Assembly (NCBI GenBank): GCA_963693365.1
Contig: CAVNZM010000002.1
Location: 9,114,001 to 9,178,000, forward strand
DNA from: Amoebidium appalachense
Taxonomy: Eukaryota > Ichthyosporea
DNA length: 64,000 bases
Reading direction: 5' to 3'
The notes beneath the pieces were generated by a model that saw only the letters and a list, made by a program, of their open reading frames with translations, ran no database searches and was not told the origin of the DNA. Within the stretch, counting starts at the first letter, position 1. Every line of letters starts with the position of its first letter. Positions 30,950 through 45,473 of this stretch are shown here, in pieces. The translations under genes were made by a program, and so were the position numbers.

Positions 30950-32783
30950 GGTGACTTTGAAATGGGAGAAATAAAAGGGAGAAAAAAAAGAGACAGGAGC
31001 TCTGGTTGGGTAGAATGATCGTCGAGGTTTACACCAGAAGATGTTTCGCTGCTTTAGTGGCTGCACGCAGACATTGCAACAAGAGACAATACCCGGTAAC
31101 AAGAGACAAAACCTCAAAGTGAATGCCGATGCTCGCAAACAGGTACCTGTTCTCTCGCATACCCCCAACCCCTTCTGATGCTACTACTGGGCCCAGATCA
31201 CACTGCTCGTTCACCAACCGAATCAACTTTCTTTCAGCATAGATTTACTGCCAATTTGCCTTGCCTTGACAGAAAACACACTACAAGACACACTGTATGA
31301 TACCTTTGTTTCCAATGTTTCCCTTGCTGCGAAGTTTTGGTCTCCAAGGTGCCGTCATTTGGGAATTTCAAAAGCAATATGATTGGATTAGGGGACATCA
31401 AATGACGTCATTGACTTATACGCTATCAATAAAAACTACGGAATTTTTGAATAGTTGAGTGAGATAAAATAAAAAAAGGGTGAAGGTCCTGAAGGAAACT
31501 CGTTTCTCAGCTGGGCCAGCGCCTGTATTCCGTATAATGTTTCCTCAGATAATAAAGAGCATGTTTTCACAACTGGTGGCATATATGTACATGAAGGTAT
31601 GTAATAGATATGGTAGATGTATGCCGTAGGAAATGGCCGTGATCAGTTGGAAAGGGTGCAGCTGCATGCATATATATATGAGGGCACATGAATGCACCTG
31701 TTTTGCCTACTGTGTAGGCAAATTCACTACCACCTACTGAGGCGGTGTCTCGTGTTCTTTTTTTTTTTTTTTTTTTTTTTTTTGCAAAAAGGGCCGCCTC
31801 AAGTAGATGTATAACGTCGCACGTGCGGCAACCTGTCAGAACGTGTTAGGCAAATTCATGAACCTATACCCCTTAGTTGAGAGGGAATAGTCCGGCAAAC
31901 CACACAAATAAATGTACACCTGACAAAGACCATGGTGTTTTTGAAAGATAATACCCGGAAGGACTTCGGCTACAGAGGACCAGCCAAACCATTCCGGAGT
32001 TGCGGTAAAAACTTGTCTCTAATAAAATTTGGACTCAGCCATCTTGTACAAAGGTCAAGAAAAACTCGCTAGCTCACAGCAATTGAACTCATTATCAACC
32101 AGCGAAACCCAAAATAATGTTATGCCGTTTAGTCGACCCCGGAGTCCCTACAACAGTTTCATAAGCCTTGCTAAAGGGCTGGGCACTAGCCCTGTACATT
32201 TAAAACTTCTCCAACTCAACAAAGCCACTCGTATCAAACAGACCTCCGTTATCCCTTGCGTATACTTACGAGGGCTTGGCCTGGTAACATCTGCTGCCGT
32301 AAAAACTAAAATGGCTGTAAGGCCTTGAACGAGAGAGCTGCCACGGAAAAGGCTATGCGACTTTTGTGTGCAACCTTTAATGACTAACCGTGCCACTATT
32401 CCCCAATACCTTTGACGACTTGCTTTCAATCAGTTGGTTAATACGAGTAAGCAGCTGTCACAGACTGTGCTGCGAGTCTTTATTGTACACTTACGGATCA
32501 CTTACAATATCAAAAGCATTTATTTATGTACTGGTATGGTGCATAATTACATATTTATTGGGTGTTTATCTACGTAAAGGGGTTCTCTAAGTTACAGAGC
32601 TTCATACTAAACCGAGCACCAGGCTCGGACCTTTGCATTCCTTGTTTCGACTAAAAACCACAACCATCCATACAAGACATTCGTTATTCAACATTCAGAG
32701 GTTGGGCGCCTTCTATAAACAAGACAACGGCTCGAGTCATACGTCCTGGCGATAAAAACTCCTCTAGAAGTTCATGTTTTGCT
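30950..32783. other. Spacer upstream of the transporter gene
   Basis: No gene is supported. It holds the promoter elements at 31382-31410 and a T run of about 27 (31758-31783) flanked by inverted TGAGGCGG (31738-31745) and CCGCCTCA (31794-31801). A small palindrome GCCTACTGTGTAGGC lies near 31705. The rest is unique DNA. Frames of up to 99 codons at 32029-32429 on both strands show no protein-like features. Confidence 0.6.
31382..31410. promoter_or_regulatory. CCAAT (inverted) and TGACGTCA upstream of the transporter
   Basis: ATTGG at 31382-31386 reads CCAAT on the gene's strand, with the CRE-like palindrome TGACGTCA at 31403-31410, about 430-460 bp upstream of the transporter ATG. Confidence 0.45.
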
Positions 32784-33095
32784 TTATCTCCTCCTTGAGT
32801 AGGCGGTGGCACCGACAACACCGACAACCATCAAACCGAGAATGGTAAAGCTTGTCAGCGAACTGCTTGATGAGGTGACATGGCGTGCGGTCGCTCTGTG
32901 AACGTTCATAGTGTCGGAAAGAGAGATAGCCTCCCTGATGGAGCGGGCGGCGTCGTATTTCACGGGCTCCCCTTCGTAAAGCGGGGTTGGGTCCGGTGAG
33001 AGCTCTGTGGGCTCGAATGCTATCGCTGCGCTCATAACGCCACTGGTGAGTGCCAAAAGGCAGAACATAAAGCATACAAGGAAATTCTTGGCCAT
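32784..33095 (-). CDS. Small signal-peptide, single-TM protein
   Basis: Single exon, 103 aa, ATG 33095-33093, TAA stop. Residues about 4-26 (KNFLVCFMFCLLALTSGVMS) form a signal peptide. A short acidic, proline-containing ectodomain follows (FEPTELSPDPTPLYEGEPV), then a Ser-rich stretch (TSSSSSLTSF). A hydrophobic segment near the C-terminus (TILGLMVVGVVGATAY) ends in SRRR, giving a type I membrane topology with a tiny basic tail. No family was recognised. A TATA box at 33232-33239 supports a real transcription unit. It is intronless, unlike the large genes, but like the peptide and MORN genes. Confidence 0.7.
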   Translation of the reverse strand: MAKNFLVCFMFCLLALTSGVMSAAIAFEPTELSPDPTPLYEGEPVKYDAARSIREAISLSDTMNVHRATARHVTSSSSSLTSFTILGLMVVGVVGATAYSRRR

Positions 33096-33231
33096 TTTGA
33101 CTGTTTTTAGTCTGCTAAACTCGTTGTTTGTTTCAGGAGCTGTGCTGATAATTGCAATGCTTTCTTGCTTTCAGAGACAACGTACAGCAAGTGAAATATT
33201 GGGTTCTGGCACGTTGTAAGGGTGTGGGCCC

Positions 33232-33239
33232 TATTTATA
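33232..33239 (-). promoter_or_regulatory. TATA box of the small membrane protein gene
   Basis: The minus strand reads TTATAAATAG about 137 bp upstream of the ATG, implying a 5' UTR of about 100 nt. Confidence 0.55.
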
Positions 33240-34803
33240 ATGCCGTAAATTATGGTTCGGAATCTGAATGTAATCCTGCAAGCGCCAAGAGCGGTGCGTG
33301 ACATGAACACCAATCGTATTCATCTTTCAGCAGTGTGTGACGGTCAACGGCGACTCAACGCTGATGGATCTGGCGCATTCCTGTATTTTAGACCGCGTTT
33401 CGCTTCATTCGTTGTTGACCTGAATGCGTCTTATCTTGATTTTTTATTTCTGATTTTTTTAGGACAATATGAATATATTATCTATTGAAATTTTCTGCCG
33501 CAACAACAATGAGATTGGCTGGTGTGGGGGACATCCTCCTATCACAAATCTGCTTTCAGCTTGTCCAATCAGCGATATCTCCGTGTATCTTGGTCCCGGT
33601 GTTCATCTTACAGCCTCGGCCTAGTCATCCATAGCTAGTGCAGCCGACCAATCATAACTGATTGGGCTGCAGATGCCCGGGTCCCCCACCACATGATCTT
33701 TTTGTGGGGCTGATGTGTCTTTTTTTTTTTTTTTTGCTCTCTTGACTGGGATTTATTGATCAGTGGACAGTGGTCCAGTACTAGTGGATATGAAGGCAAC
33801 GTGCAGCCACAGGCTACACGACCACCAATAACCGACTTCGAAAGAGCCCACTGCCCACGTTATTTTGAACAACCTTTTTGTTCATAAAACGCTTTTCTTT
33901 GTTTTGCAGCCAGGTTATTGAGCTTTATACTCAAAAAATGCTGCTGATATTTTATTTGCAATATTTCACTAATATCCCTTGCATACTATTCGTCTGAGTT
34001 CATCAAAGTAAGTGCCACAAAGAGAGAAACCACAGTTGTAATTTTTGTTTTCATCGCCGCTGGTGCCACTTTTGTGCTGAACTTTTTAATCGCAAGCATG
34101 TTGATAGGTTTGAGTTTTTATGTCGCGTATTACCTCTTTCCCTACGGGTGCACGTGTCTGCTACACTGGCTGGCAATGTGACCATTTTAGACTTTTTGTT
34201 GAATTCTGTTGGTCGTCACATTGAGTATTTATATGATTTCCACACAGTGTTCAGGTATCTCAGTATGCACTTGTTACTGGATAACTCGTGAAGTTTTTAT
34301 TGTCTTCTCAGTATGCCGTGCATACAGTGCATATCTTTCCGTCGAATACTATGATCCAGTCAAAAGAAAAAAAAAACCACAGGCTAAAGCAGTGGTGTAA
34401 CCCACCAAGTTGACGGGTATAGGGGGACATATAGCCCAAAATCAGCGAATCAGCCGAGCCTCCACGTGACATGCCTGCGTGGGCGGGCCCAGCCCGGCCA
34501 GCCGTCAACTGCCGGCAGTTATTACACCTTTTATTATATTCTATAATACACAGCGCCTTATTCATTCAGCTCTGCAGGTATAAGTGTTGCGCTGACTCTT
34601 TTGTGCATGCCTGCATGGGAAAAATGCCACGCATGGCTACAAATGTAGTCGGGATCCGGATGCGCCTCACAACGCGGTACCCCAGATACGCGCGCATATC
34701 AGGAAGGTATTTTACTGTAATTGTAGGAGGCCAAAAGAGAGCGAACATAACAACCTTGAGTCCTTGAACCACGGTGGTGTGTCATGCTTCATACAATAGT
34801 TGC

Positions 34804-35033
34804 GGAGCAAGGATTGCACATAGTGATGTAATGTAAGAATGGTGAATCCCACATGTGCACTTACAGCACATGTTTTATTAGTTACAAAAAATATATACAT
34901 CGTGCACCATGCATTTGCCCGGAGCAAGGATTGCACATAGTGATGTAATTTAAGAATGGTGAATCCCACATGTGCACTTACAGCACATGTTTTATTAGTT
35001 ACAAAAAATATATACATCGTGCACCATGCATAT
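34804..35033. repeat. 117-bp tandem duplication
   Basis: GGAGCAAGGATTGCACATAG starts at 34804 and again at 34921. The two units run to CACCATGCAT with only a few differences. Confidence 0.95.
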
Positions 35034-35219
35034 GCATAATGACGCGGTGTTGAGCTCCAAACTTGTTGTTTTCTCAGTAGGCCTATTTGATACTCGAAGG
35101 GTACACTGCAATGTTCCTGACTTCAGTATTATTATATGTATATTGCATTCGCAAGACGTAGCTGTGCAGTTCATGATCAGTACACAAGAAGACTAATAAT
35201 AACACACGCACACACTCGC

Positions 35220-36330
<1,111 letters not shown>

Positions 36331-38419
36331 GTTAGTGCACTCAATGGCGCGCGCACACACACACAGACACCTGCTTAAATACACACATGCATAGGCCAGT
36401 GTACACACAAACACATACTGGAGAGATATGTGAGCTTACGTAGCTACCTCAGGCCAGTTTAAACTTTAGCCGAATAAAAACTGATCTGACATTTGCGTGT
36501 TTTCAAAGCTTAAAAAAACATGGTTTTTTGGTGGTGTGATTATCATGAATGCTTGTGGAGAAGCAAAGAACCGAAGGGCACTAGAGCTGGAAAAAGGCGA
36601 ACCTGGAAAGAAACTGGGAAGAATTGCCCGGTTATAAGCTCGGCAATTATAAGTCCAGCAAACTGCAACACGATTGTGCGCAAACATGCAAACAAGAAGA
36701 GTCGTTCGCGATGGTGCAAACACACATAGGCTGTAAATCATATTAATTTAATATGTAGATGTGTACCATGTTGGGTGGCCCCTACTGTTTGCCTTGGTGC
36801 CGGCACTTCATCATAGCTCACATATGCATGTATGTCGATGCCAAAAAGCACCGGTACCTTCCCCCAAATATGATAGTATTCGGCCCGACCGAAGACGTCG
36901 CAAACGAATAGGCTTTTTGAGGTTTCCTTAGCAGATGTTTTTCACTGAAATGGGGCAGCGCTCTAGTCACTTTGAGTGACTGTCTCCCTGCGGCCCGGCT
37001 CAACATACCTTGTATGTTGCCGCAGGCGACAGTAGTCCCGCGGCGTAGTAGTGCCCGGCCACTTACGTAAGCCAGTGGGTACATAGCCCGGAGACACCGG
37101 TAACAGCGCTCACGCTCGTTCAGTATGCAGGGCTCAAATCATGTGCTCACAAAACAGCACGACACGAGCTAGCTGCACCTCTATGTAGCTGCACCCAATT
37201 TTCACAACTTGACTCGGTTATATACGAGTGCACTTACCCACGGTCACCAAGTCACGGCGGGGAATAAACGGTTAGTTTGAAAACTCTAAAAGATCATCAC
37301 CGCAGCTATGAATGCTGAGTGCTGCCCCCCCCCCCTCCCCCCCCCCCCCCCCTCCCCCCCCCCCTCCCCCTCCCCCCACCCCCAAAACAACAACAACCAA
37401 TAACCACCACCATCACCACCCAAGGCCTCCTACTCTGGCCTTGCCACCACCACCCATCACCAAAAAGAAAAGAAAAAAGAAAAGAAAAGAAAAGAAAAAA
37501 AGAAAGAATCTATTGTATACATAGTGCTATGTTCCTAACAATGGGCCTCCATATCACTTTTTATGTCCGATAAGTGATCTTGAAGTTTATCTGCAAGACT
37601 GAGTCACTCAAAAGCAATGAGCCTTCTCTAACAGAACGGCCTTTTTGTGTAGATGTGCGCCACGATGATGCCAAGTGCAAACTTTCATATGCCGGGGTTG
37701 GATTTTACTAAATCTTCTCGACATGTGGCACCGCATGCATCGGTGGGGTTAACGGGTATATGTGTATGTGTACGTATGTGTGTAGTTGCGCATGTGTGGA
37801 GTTGGTATGTGTGTGCCCGGAAGGGGCAATGGTGGTAATATTGGCTGGTGTAAGTATGTCCTGGCAGTGCGAAGTTGCAAAGACGCCTGACAGAAACAAA
37901 GTGGAGACTTAGTTGTAGCTCAAGCTTACTCGGAGACGGTGTAGATCTAATACAGTATGAGGTACCGGCCAAAACTTCCGAATTTCTAAGCGACGGTTAT
38001 TTCAAACCTTTTGATGAAGCACACATGCCTGCATGGTGCTATTTGTATACGTGCAATTAAACGTTGAAAAAAGGACACACCAGCCGTGCACGGTGTTAAG
38101 GATCAGATAAACCTAACTCGTAATAGTAGTACTACAGAGTTTTCAATACAACTCAACAGTTTTGAGGCCTCAAACGGGACCAACCACAACTGTAATTGCT
38201 CAATCGTGTAAGGTCTTCCCCTCCACCTCAATCGTGTAAAGTCTTCCCCTCCCCCCGCTGCGTCCCCGCCACCCACCCACGAGGGAAAAAATGGGAAGAA
38301 ATCGTTCTAAAACCATACAGCTCAGGTGCCTTTGTTCACACCACTCGTAAGGGTAAAATGAGAGACACATTCATACAGAATCATTCACTAAAAACACCAA
38401 GAAGAAACTGTGAAGGGAA

Positions 38420-38481
38420 CAGAGGGGAGAGGGGGGGGGGAGAGGCGGCGCGGGGGGGGGAGGGGGGGGGGGGGGGGGGGA
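38420..38481. repeat. G-rich tract after the MORN gene
   Basis: G runs with A and C interruptions just beyond the stop codon of the MORN gene. Confidence 0.85.
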
Positions 38482-38510
38482 GAACGAAAGAAACCTACGT
38501 AACCAGACTA

Positions 38511-39371
38511 CTATTCCATGTCCAATATTGGCTCAGACCGTGACTGGAACGGGTGCATACTGTTGAGCGGATGAAGGTGCATGCGCTGCTCACAAAACCT
38601 GCCAGCCAGTTTCTGAGCCGCCGGTGTAAACTCCAAATTCGAATTTACGATTGCCCCATGTAAGCTCGGCGAGTGAGCGTAGACTGTTCTTCCTGCCTCT
38701 CCGTTCTCCCTTAATTTCTCTTCCCGTCTCCTAAACGAGCCGGTGGCAAACCTCGTCCACCGATAGCGTAGTAGCATGTTTCTCGTTGCCGGGGCTGCTT
38801 TTGCGCTTGCTCTATCAGCCGCTTCCCTTGCCCTCTCGGCAGCCGCAGCTGCAGAGGAGTTCACCAAACCTCTAGTCCCTCCCTCACCATTGCTCCCGTT
38901 GCTCCCGGTCGAACCCAAGGCAGTCAACCGTCTTTTTAACCTCATTTTAGTTTTCACCAATTCGCCGTTCTCAAACTTTCCATATATGCTCACTGTCTCG
39001 GAGTCATAAGCACCGAGCAAAACCTTGCGACCCGCACCGTTCGGAAGGTCATCCCTGAAGCAGCCCTCGAACATGGTTCTGGATTCGAGGTCTACAAGCA
39101 CGCCCACACCGTGCCTCTTTCCTTCCCTCCACTCTCCCGCGTATATACTCTTGCTTGTCACCATAATGCCCAGCCCGTGAAATGCCCCAGTCTCTTGAAC
39201 CACGTGTCCATCGTAGAGCTTGGTTTTGCATGTTGATGCCAATTGCTTCCAGTCAGCGTTCAAAGTGCCCGATTCACGCTTTTCACTCGGCGTTGGACGA
39301 CTCCCGAGGTGAAGATTCCGGAACATATTCCTTAGCCGGTCGGTAACCCCGTGGGTAGGAGACGAAACCAT
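38511..39371 (-). CDS. MORN-repeat protein
   Basis: Single exon, 286 aa, ATG 39371-39369, TAG stop. Residues about 62-73 (GAFHGLGIMV), 77-98 (YAGEWREGKRHGVG) and 101-115 (FEGCFRDDLPNGAG) are three MORN-type repeats; a fourth, weaker one includes YGKFENGE. MORN repeats usually mediate membrane-lipid or cytoskeleton association. The middle is basic (MRLKRRL), then Gly/Ser/Asn-rich, then an Ala-rich helix (SSAAAAAERAREAADRASAK) that could form a coiled coil. The C-terminal 90 residues show no known domain. The open frame extends 10 codons upstream without an ATG, so the start is the first ATG. No enzymatic domain accompanies the repeats. A CCAAT-CRE element lies about 800 bp upstream. Confidence 0.8.
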   Translation of the reverse strand: MVSSPTHGVTDRLRNMFRNLHLGSRPTPSEKRESGTLNADWKQLASTCKTKLYDGHVVQETGAFHGLGIMVTSKSIYAGEWREGKRHGVGVLVDLESRTMFEGCFRDDLPNGAGRKVLLGAYDSETVSIYGKFENGELVKTKMRLKRRLTALGSTGSNGSNGEGGTRGLVNSSAAAAAERAREAADRASAKAAPATRNMLLRYRWTRFATGSFRRREEKLRENGEAGRTVYAHSPSLHGAIVNSNLEFTPAAQKLAGRFCEQRMHLHPLNSMHPFQSRSEPILDME

Positions 39372-39890
39372 GTTTGCGGAAAATGGCAGAACTAACCCCA
39401 AGGAGTTTGATTCAAAAAGTGGTAGTTTCTAAACAACGAGAGCCATGATTACGTGTGACTACAAAAAGGATAGAAAATAGCGAGCAAGTGGCTGCTAATC
39501 TCTCCGAAATCTAGGCTCCTTCTCAGTAGAACGATGTGAGAAACAGAAGAAAAACGAAAGGAACGAGGTTCGAAGGCAAGTTGTGCCCCTGTTTGGAAAA
39601 GCTCATGCAAGAGCACTACAGCGTAGCACCAACAGTCTACACTGGGCATAAATACATTCGTATCAACAGGTCTTCAAGCCAATTTTTTAAATTCTCACAA
39701 CGGGAAGATCGAAAGAGAGGGGCGGCAACTGCGCTTCCATTTACCGGGGGCCGAACCGTTCAGTGAAAAGAAAAACATGCAGAAAGACGAAGTTCGAAGT
39801 GCCCGTGTTGTTACGCTTTAACAACCCAAGTTTAAGTCGAGTAAGATACTATCTACTATCCAACTTAACAACGCTGACTGAACACAGATG

Positions 39891-40125
39891 CACAGAATTA
39901 AAATACCAAATCGCCATGTCTTTATAAGCCTATCATGACCGTCTTTTGCTGTACAGTTTCAATCAAGGCTTACTGTGTGGGTCCTGTTTGAGAAGTTAAA
40001 AGTGCACAGAATTAAAACACCAAATCGCCATGTCTTAATCCTATCATGACCGTCTTTTGCTGTACAGTTTCAATCAAGGCTTCCTGTGTGACTCAGTGAG
40101 TCCTGTTTGAAAAGTGAAAAGTGCG
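39891..40125. repeat. Direct duplication of about 114 bp
   Basis: CACAGAATTAAAA starts at 39891 and 40005. Both units contain CCAAATCGCCATGTCTT and CAGTTTCAATCAAGGCTT and end in GTCCTGTTTG. The units differ by small indels. Confidence 0.9.
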
Positions 40126-40182
40126 CGCTTTTCCCAGGACGAGCACTAAGCCTTCCAAATATGGATTGTTTAGAGTGTTCTG

Positions 40183-40196
40183 ATTGGACGTCATTA
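40183..40196 (-). promoter_or_regulatory. Composite CCAAT/CRE element, possibly of the MORN gene
   Basis: ATTGGACGTCATTA fuses an inverted CCAAT box with a GACGTCA half site. A related ATTGGATGTCATA lies upstream of the threonine dehydratase gene at 59888-59900. Confidence 0.4.
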
Positions 40197-40199
40197 GTT

Positions 40200-41227
40200 G
40201 CGACTAACTCATGAGCTTTGGCCAATCAAGGCGTGGTTTTGAAGAGGGGTGGCTGATGCTATCGTTTGAAAGTGTGCTCGTGCCCCGCACATACATGAAG
40301 AGAGGATGGCTTTCGTATATAATTTATTTATAATGTTTTATACAGAGAATATAATATAATATAATGTTTAATAAGATTAGTTACGACAGAGGCTTACGAA
40401 AATGTTGTACCCTTATTCAGATGTGTCATGACTTATGCGCTATCTCAGCGACTTTGGCGCTTTGCCCCATCTCTGTGGTATTTTTTAGCATGCATAAGAC
40501 ATATCGTTGGCCGTTGCGTAGATCAAACAAAACTTTATATCATCTAAGTATCAACCTCACTCTATAGGTAGCTTGTATTGCTGAAGCATGTACTAATATT
40601 AAAAATAATACACTGAAAACATTTTTTACGGTGTTTCTTTATGCAAATTCAGTCAACAACTTGTAATACAAAGGCCAGGGCGGCAGATCGGATCTGATCG
40701 ATATCATCATAATTAGCCACCGGTCTCCTGATTGGCTCCCGCAAAATGCACCTAGCATAATGCGAACACGTGCACATGTACATGTATGGTGCACGTGTTA
40801 CCCTGTGACACTGTACTCTCATCTGCTCATACAGTTATGAAACGGAACACCGGGGCTACAGAAAATGTCTTTAAATGCACGTTTTAAAACTAAAAATAAT
40901 GCTTTGCGCTGATTGTCAGAAAACACAGGCACACAGGCATCAGATGATTGCGCGATGACTGCGCATCCATGCGCATGTGGTCGTGGGGTTGCCATGGCAC
41001 ATCGTTCTATATAACAACTGCTCACCTGATGTTGAACTCTCTCGGGGGTTGCACGACAACTGGGCCACTATGCTCGAGGCATACACGCTCATACACACCG
41101 GGTATTGCCCTACAACCATATACATGCAACATCTTTCAAGCTTACTTGCCCACAAAAGCCTGGTTTGCTTTCACCCTGAAGTGACAGTAAAACGTCAAAC
41201 ACACAACTGTGCACGCACACACGCACG

Positions 41228-41259
<32 letters not shown>

Positions 41260-41768
41260 ACACACAACACACACACACACACGCACACGCACACACGCAC
41301 AGTCACAAACATACCCACGCACGCACTCATGCACACACGCATGCACCCACGCACTGACGTTTGCGCACGCACGCACGCACACGCACACGCACACACCGTG
41401 TACACACACACACGCACACACTTACACACACCGTGACACACTAACACACACACACACACACACACATGTGCACACACTGGCACGCACTTACAAAGACGCG
41501 CGCGCTGGCACACACGCACGTACGTGTACGCCCTATGACGCCAGAGTTCCACACACAGGCCTCGCCATATCCATGCATGGCCATGGGGCTGGCTACCAAC
41601 CCATAAAGACCTGGATATGGAATGATTTTGAAGGGTGACCATACTATGTAGTAATACGCATGCATGAACACAAACAAACAGTGACACAGTAATTTTCTCA
41701 CACAGACATACACACACACATACGTGTCCGCGCACACGCAAAATCACGCACACACACGCACACACACA

Positions 41769-41812
<44 letters not shown>

Positions 41813-41858
41813 GCGCACAGTCACACACATACACAGAGACACACACATACACACACAC

Positions 41859-41897
<39 letters not shown>

Positions 41898-42789
41898 AAC
41901 ACAGAAACACACACACACAAACAGACAAACACGCGCGCGCGCAAACACACACACACACACACACACACTCATACATATGTTGACACACAGCCGCGTGCGT
42001 ATATTTCAGAAAAAAGAAACCCGTGCCACATCTCCACATGTGATATTAGTATATCATGATGTCGCAATTACTCGGAGCTCTTATCTAGTTATAGCCCTTC
42101 CAGCTTGTTCAACTTGGTGAATGAAAAGTGCGGGCTTCGTGCGAAGGAGCCAGGAACCCGGGAAAGGGGGAGGTGGGGTTACATGCACTATTACTACAAC
42201 ACAGGGCATTATAGAGCCAGGGGGGTGGGGGGGTGGGGGGAGGGGGGGACGTGCTGTTTGCTGTTATGCTGTGATCACGGGCCGGGCAAAAAAAAAAAAA
42301 AAACAGTTCAACGAGTCCAATAAATGAGTGGGACACAGCTCTCTATATGGCAGCTGCTTTTTGCACAACCTGACCGGCTTGCCACAGGGTGAGCTGCTGG
42401 TGGTGTGTGCGCGCGTTTGGGGGAGAGAGGGGGGGGGGGGGGGGGGGGGAACAGTAAATATCGATATCCCCCCCCCCCCCCCCCCCCGGGACCCCGTGCG
42501 TGTGCCTGATGGCCAAGCATCTCTTTTCCATAGTGACCCATCACATGCTGTATTCGTAACGGTCAACTAATACGTATACTAAACTATGAATCATTGCACA
42601 TGATCAACCTGCAGTGTTCGTGACTGTGCGTGTCTGTATGGCTGGGAATGTGTGTGTGGTGTACGTGGGTGCCACACAATGAGCGCTCATTTCTTGTGCG
42701 CATCGCTGATTTGTGCGTTCTATGTGCAAGTGTAGTACATGTTTTGTGTGCATATACGCCCCGCCCAACCCTCCGAGAGATGGGGAGAA

Positions 42790-42827
<38 letters not shown>

Positions 42828-43598
42828 AGCTCGAGCTTATGACCGGACGGTGCAAAGTAGCCTGAATTTCAGGTGATCAAGGAGTCCTAGTAGTAACCTT
42901 CAATGCTTACTAAAGTTTGGAACTTATATATACAAACCGCGTATGTGATCAGTTTTAAGATTCATATCCAATGATATATTTGTCATGGCAGCCTGTGGGG
43001 TGGGTAGATCCCCCCAACCAGGTAGTAGCCGGAGGGGTGGGTTGGTCTACCCTCCCCCCTCCCCCCCCCCCCCCTCCCCCCCCCCCCCCCCCCCCCCCCA
43101 CCCCCACCCCCCAAAGTTCTTCTTCGGCCTTTTCAGAATCAAGAATCTCTTAGGGCAGCTATCCAGGGTGGAACCTGCAGACCTTTTTTATTTTTTTATT
43201 TTTTTTATTTAATCCCGTTTTGTTCCCGGAGGGACCTCTTGGGCCCACAGGGGGAACTATCGTCTTCCACCCAGCACCGACAGTACTCTAGCTAGGGTGC
43301 TACGGTATTATTAGCTAAGCCAACACACCCTTAAACAATCCTAACTATTTGCACACACTTAGCTCAGGGTATTCACCCCAGGAAACCTGCAGACCCGGAT
43401 GGGATGGTTGTGCGTGTGTTGCCTGGAAGATGGGGGTGGGGGTGGGGAGGCTCTATTAGTGCTGTGTGGTACTTTTGAAATTCTAATGTTCGGGATTTTT
43501 GGTTTTGAACCGGGTATGAGAGTGGTAGTAATCTGTGGGGAGGGGGGCGGGGTCCAAATCCCCCCTTGGACCTCCGGGCGGGCGGGCGGGCGGGTGGG

Positions 43599-43633
<35 letters not shown>

Positions 43634-44416
43634 ACCTCCTTACTGGGGTAGCGGGAGTGGGAAGGGGGGGTGGGGGGGGGGGGTGGGGGGGCACCGGTAC
43701 CACCCACCTGAGTACTAGGTTGGGGGGAGGGAGGGGGGCTGGGGGTGGGGAGCCCCACCCACCCCACAGGGTGCAATGACTATTATAGTTAGATAACCTG
43801 ATCATAATAGTACGGTTTACATATAAGTTCCACAACAATTAACAATGAAGGACACTATGTATGCAAGTCTTTCCTTGATCATCTGGAACTCAGACTTACA
43901 CCGGTTCCCTCAGGTCATATGCTCGTCGAGCTCGGGCTGCCCCCCTGCCCTCCTCCGGGCCCGGGAAGGGAGGTAGGATAGGTGGGGGGGGGGGGGGGGG
44001 GAAAGGGGGATCTCTCCGTGGGCGGGACGCGCTTCCAGCCTGCGCACCTGGCGCAAACACACACGCACACACTTTCACACGTATCTAATTCACACGAACC
44101 GGTACCTGCACACACATGTACCACACACACACACGCGCGAGGTGCACAAACCCGAGATAGTGATGCGCATGTTGACTAAACATGCAGATATATATACTGT
44201 ACGTAACAGCAACTCACACCACACCACGAACATACTTGCACGTGCACATACATTCCCTGCCACACCGACACGCACACGAACACTTCAAGGTGGGCACCGG
44301 CGCAATGATTTATAGTGCAGCACTGAGTTGACCGTTTATACTCGAATACAGCCTTTGGTGGATGGAAAAGAGATAGTATAATTTTTGGCCTTCATCGGCA
44401 CACGAGGGGTGTGTGT

Positions 44417-44486
<70 letters not shown>

Positions 44487-45324
44487 GGGGGGGGGGGGAG
44501 GGGGGGAGGGGGGAGGGGGGGAGCATTGCAGTTATTTTTATGATAATGGGTGTGTGTACCAGTTCCCATGCTGTACACCCGGGGTCGGCAAGGACCCAGC
44601 TTTTGGGCTTGAGCACGTATTGCACCCACATTCCACGAGCCACGGTATTGATTAGCCCAAAAACAATGTCACTAATATTAGCTTGGCAGATGTGCACACA
44701 GTGTGACTGTGTGCGCATACGCGCGCATGCATATACACTAGCACTGCGTGCACATCATGACAGTGCACGATCGCACTTTTCAATGTGTGTGTTTGCACGT
44801 GTGCCATGCGGCGTGTTAACGTGATATAATAATTTGGATTCGTGGTCTTCCTCGCCGAGGGAAAGCTAGGAACTCCAAAGTGGTTACGCACGGAACTGTG
44901 TGAACATAGCGCATGGAGGGGCCACTCTCTGGTTGGCTCGATATCACGTGACTCCCTCCCCCTCCCCCCCCCCCCCCCATTAATCTACAAATCCCCCCCC
45001 CCCCCCAAAAAAAAAAAAAACTCCGGGCAAATTCGTGCACGCGCACACATTTGCAACACGAACAACCACATGTACGCACGGGCCCACTCACCCCAATACC
45101 CAAGCATGCACTGTAACACATCGATCGCGATGTCTAACACATGCAGTAACATGCAACATATGTATGCAATTTCAAAACGGGTTCTCCAGAGGTTTTCTTT
45201 GACTATTCCTGACAGTGTGTGCATGTATGGGTACCACCGTGGCATTGCATCATGATCAAAACGACACCCTGGCACCGGTGCATTCCACCTCTTATATCGT
45301 AACATTGAACACCTACCCCCTCGG

Positions 45325-45357
<33 letters not shown>

Positions 45358-45435
45358 ACCACATACACACTAAGAAAGAAAGAAAGAAAGAAAGAAAAGA
45401 AACCCAACCACCACGACCACCATCACCAACACACG

Positions 45436-45473
<38 letters not shown>

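Noticed and set aside
42351-42396. Exon-like stretch between an AG and a gtgagc
   Set aside because: No neighbouring exon in compatible phase and no recognisable protein sequence.
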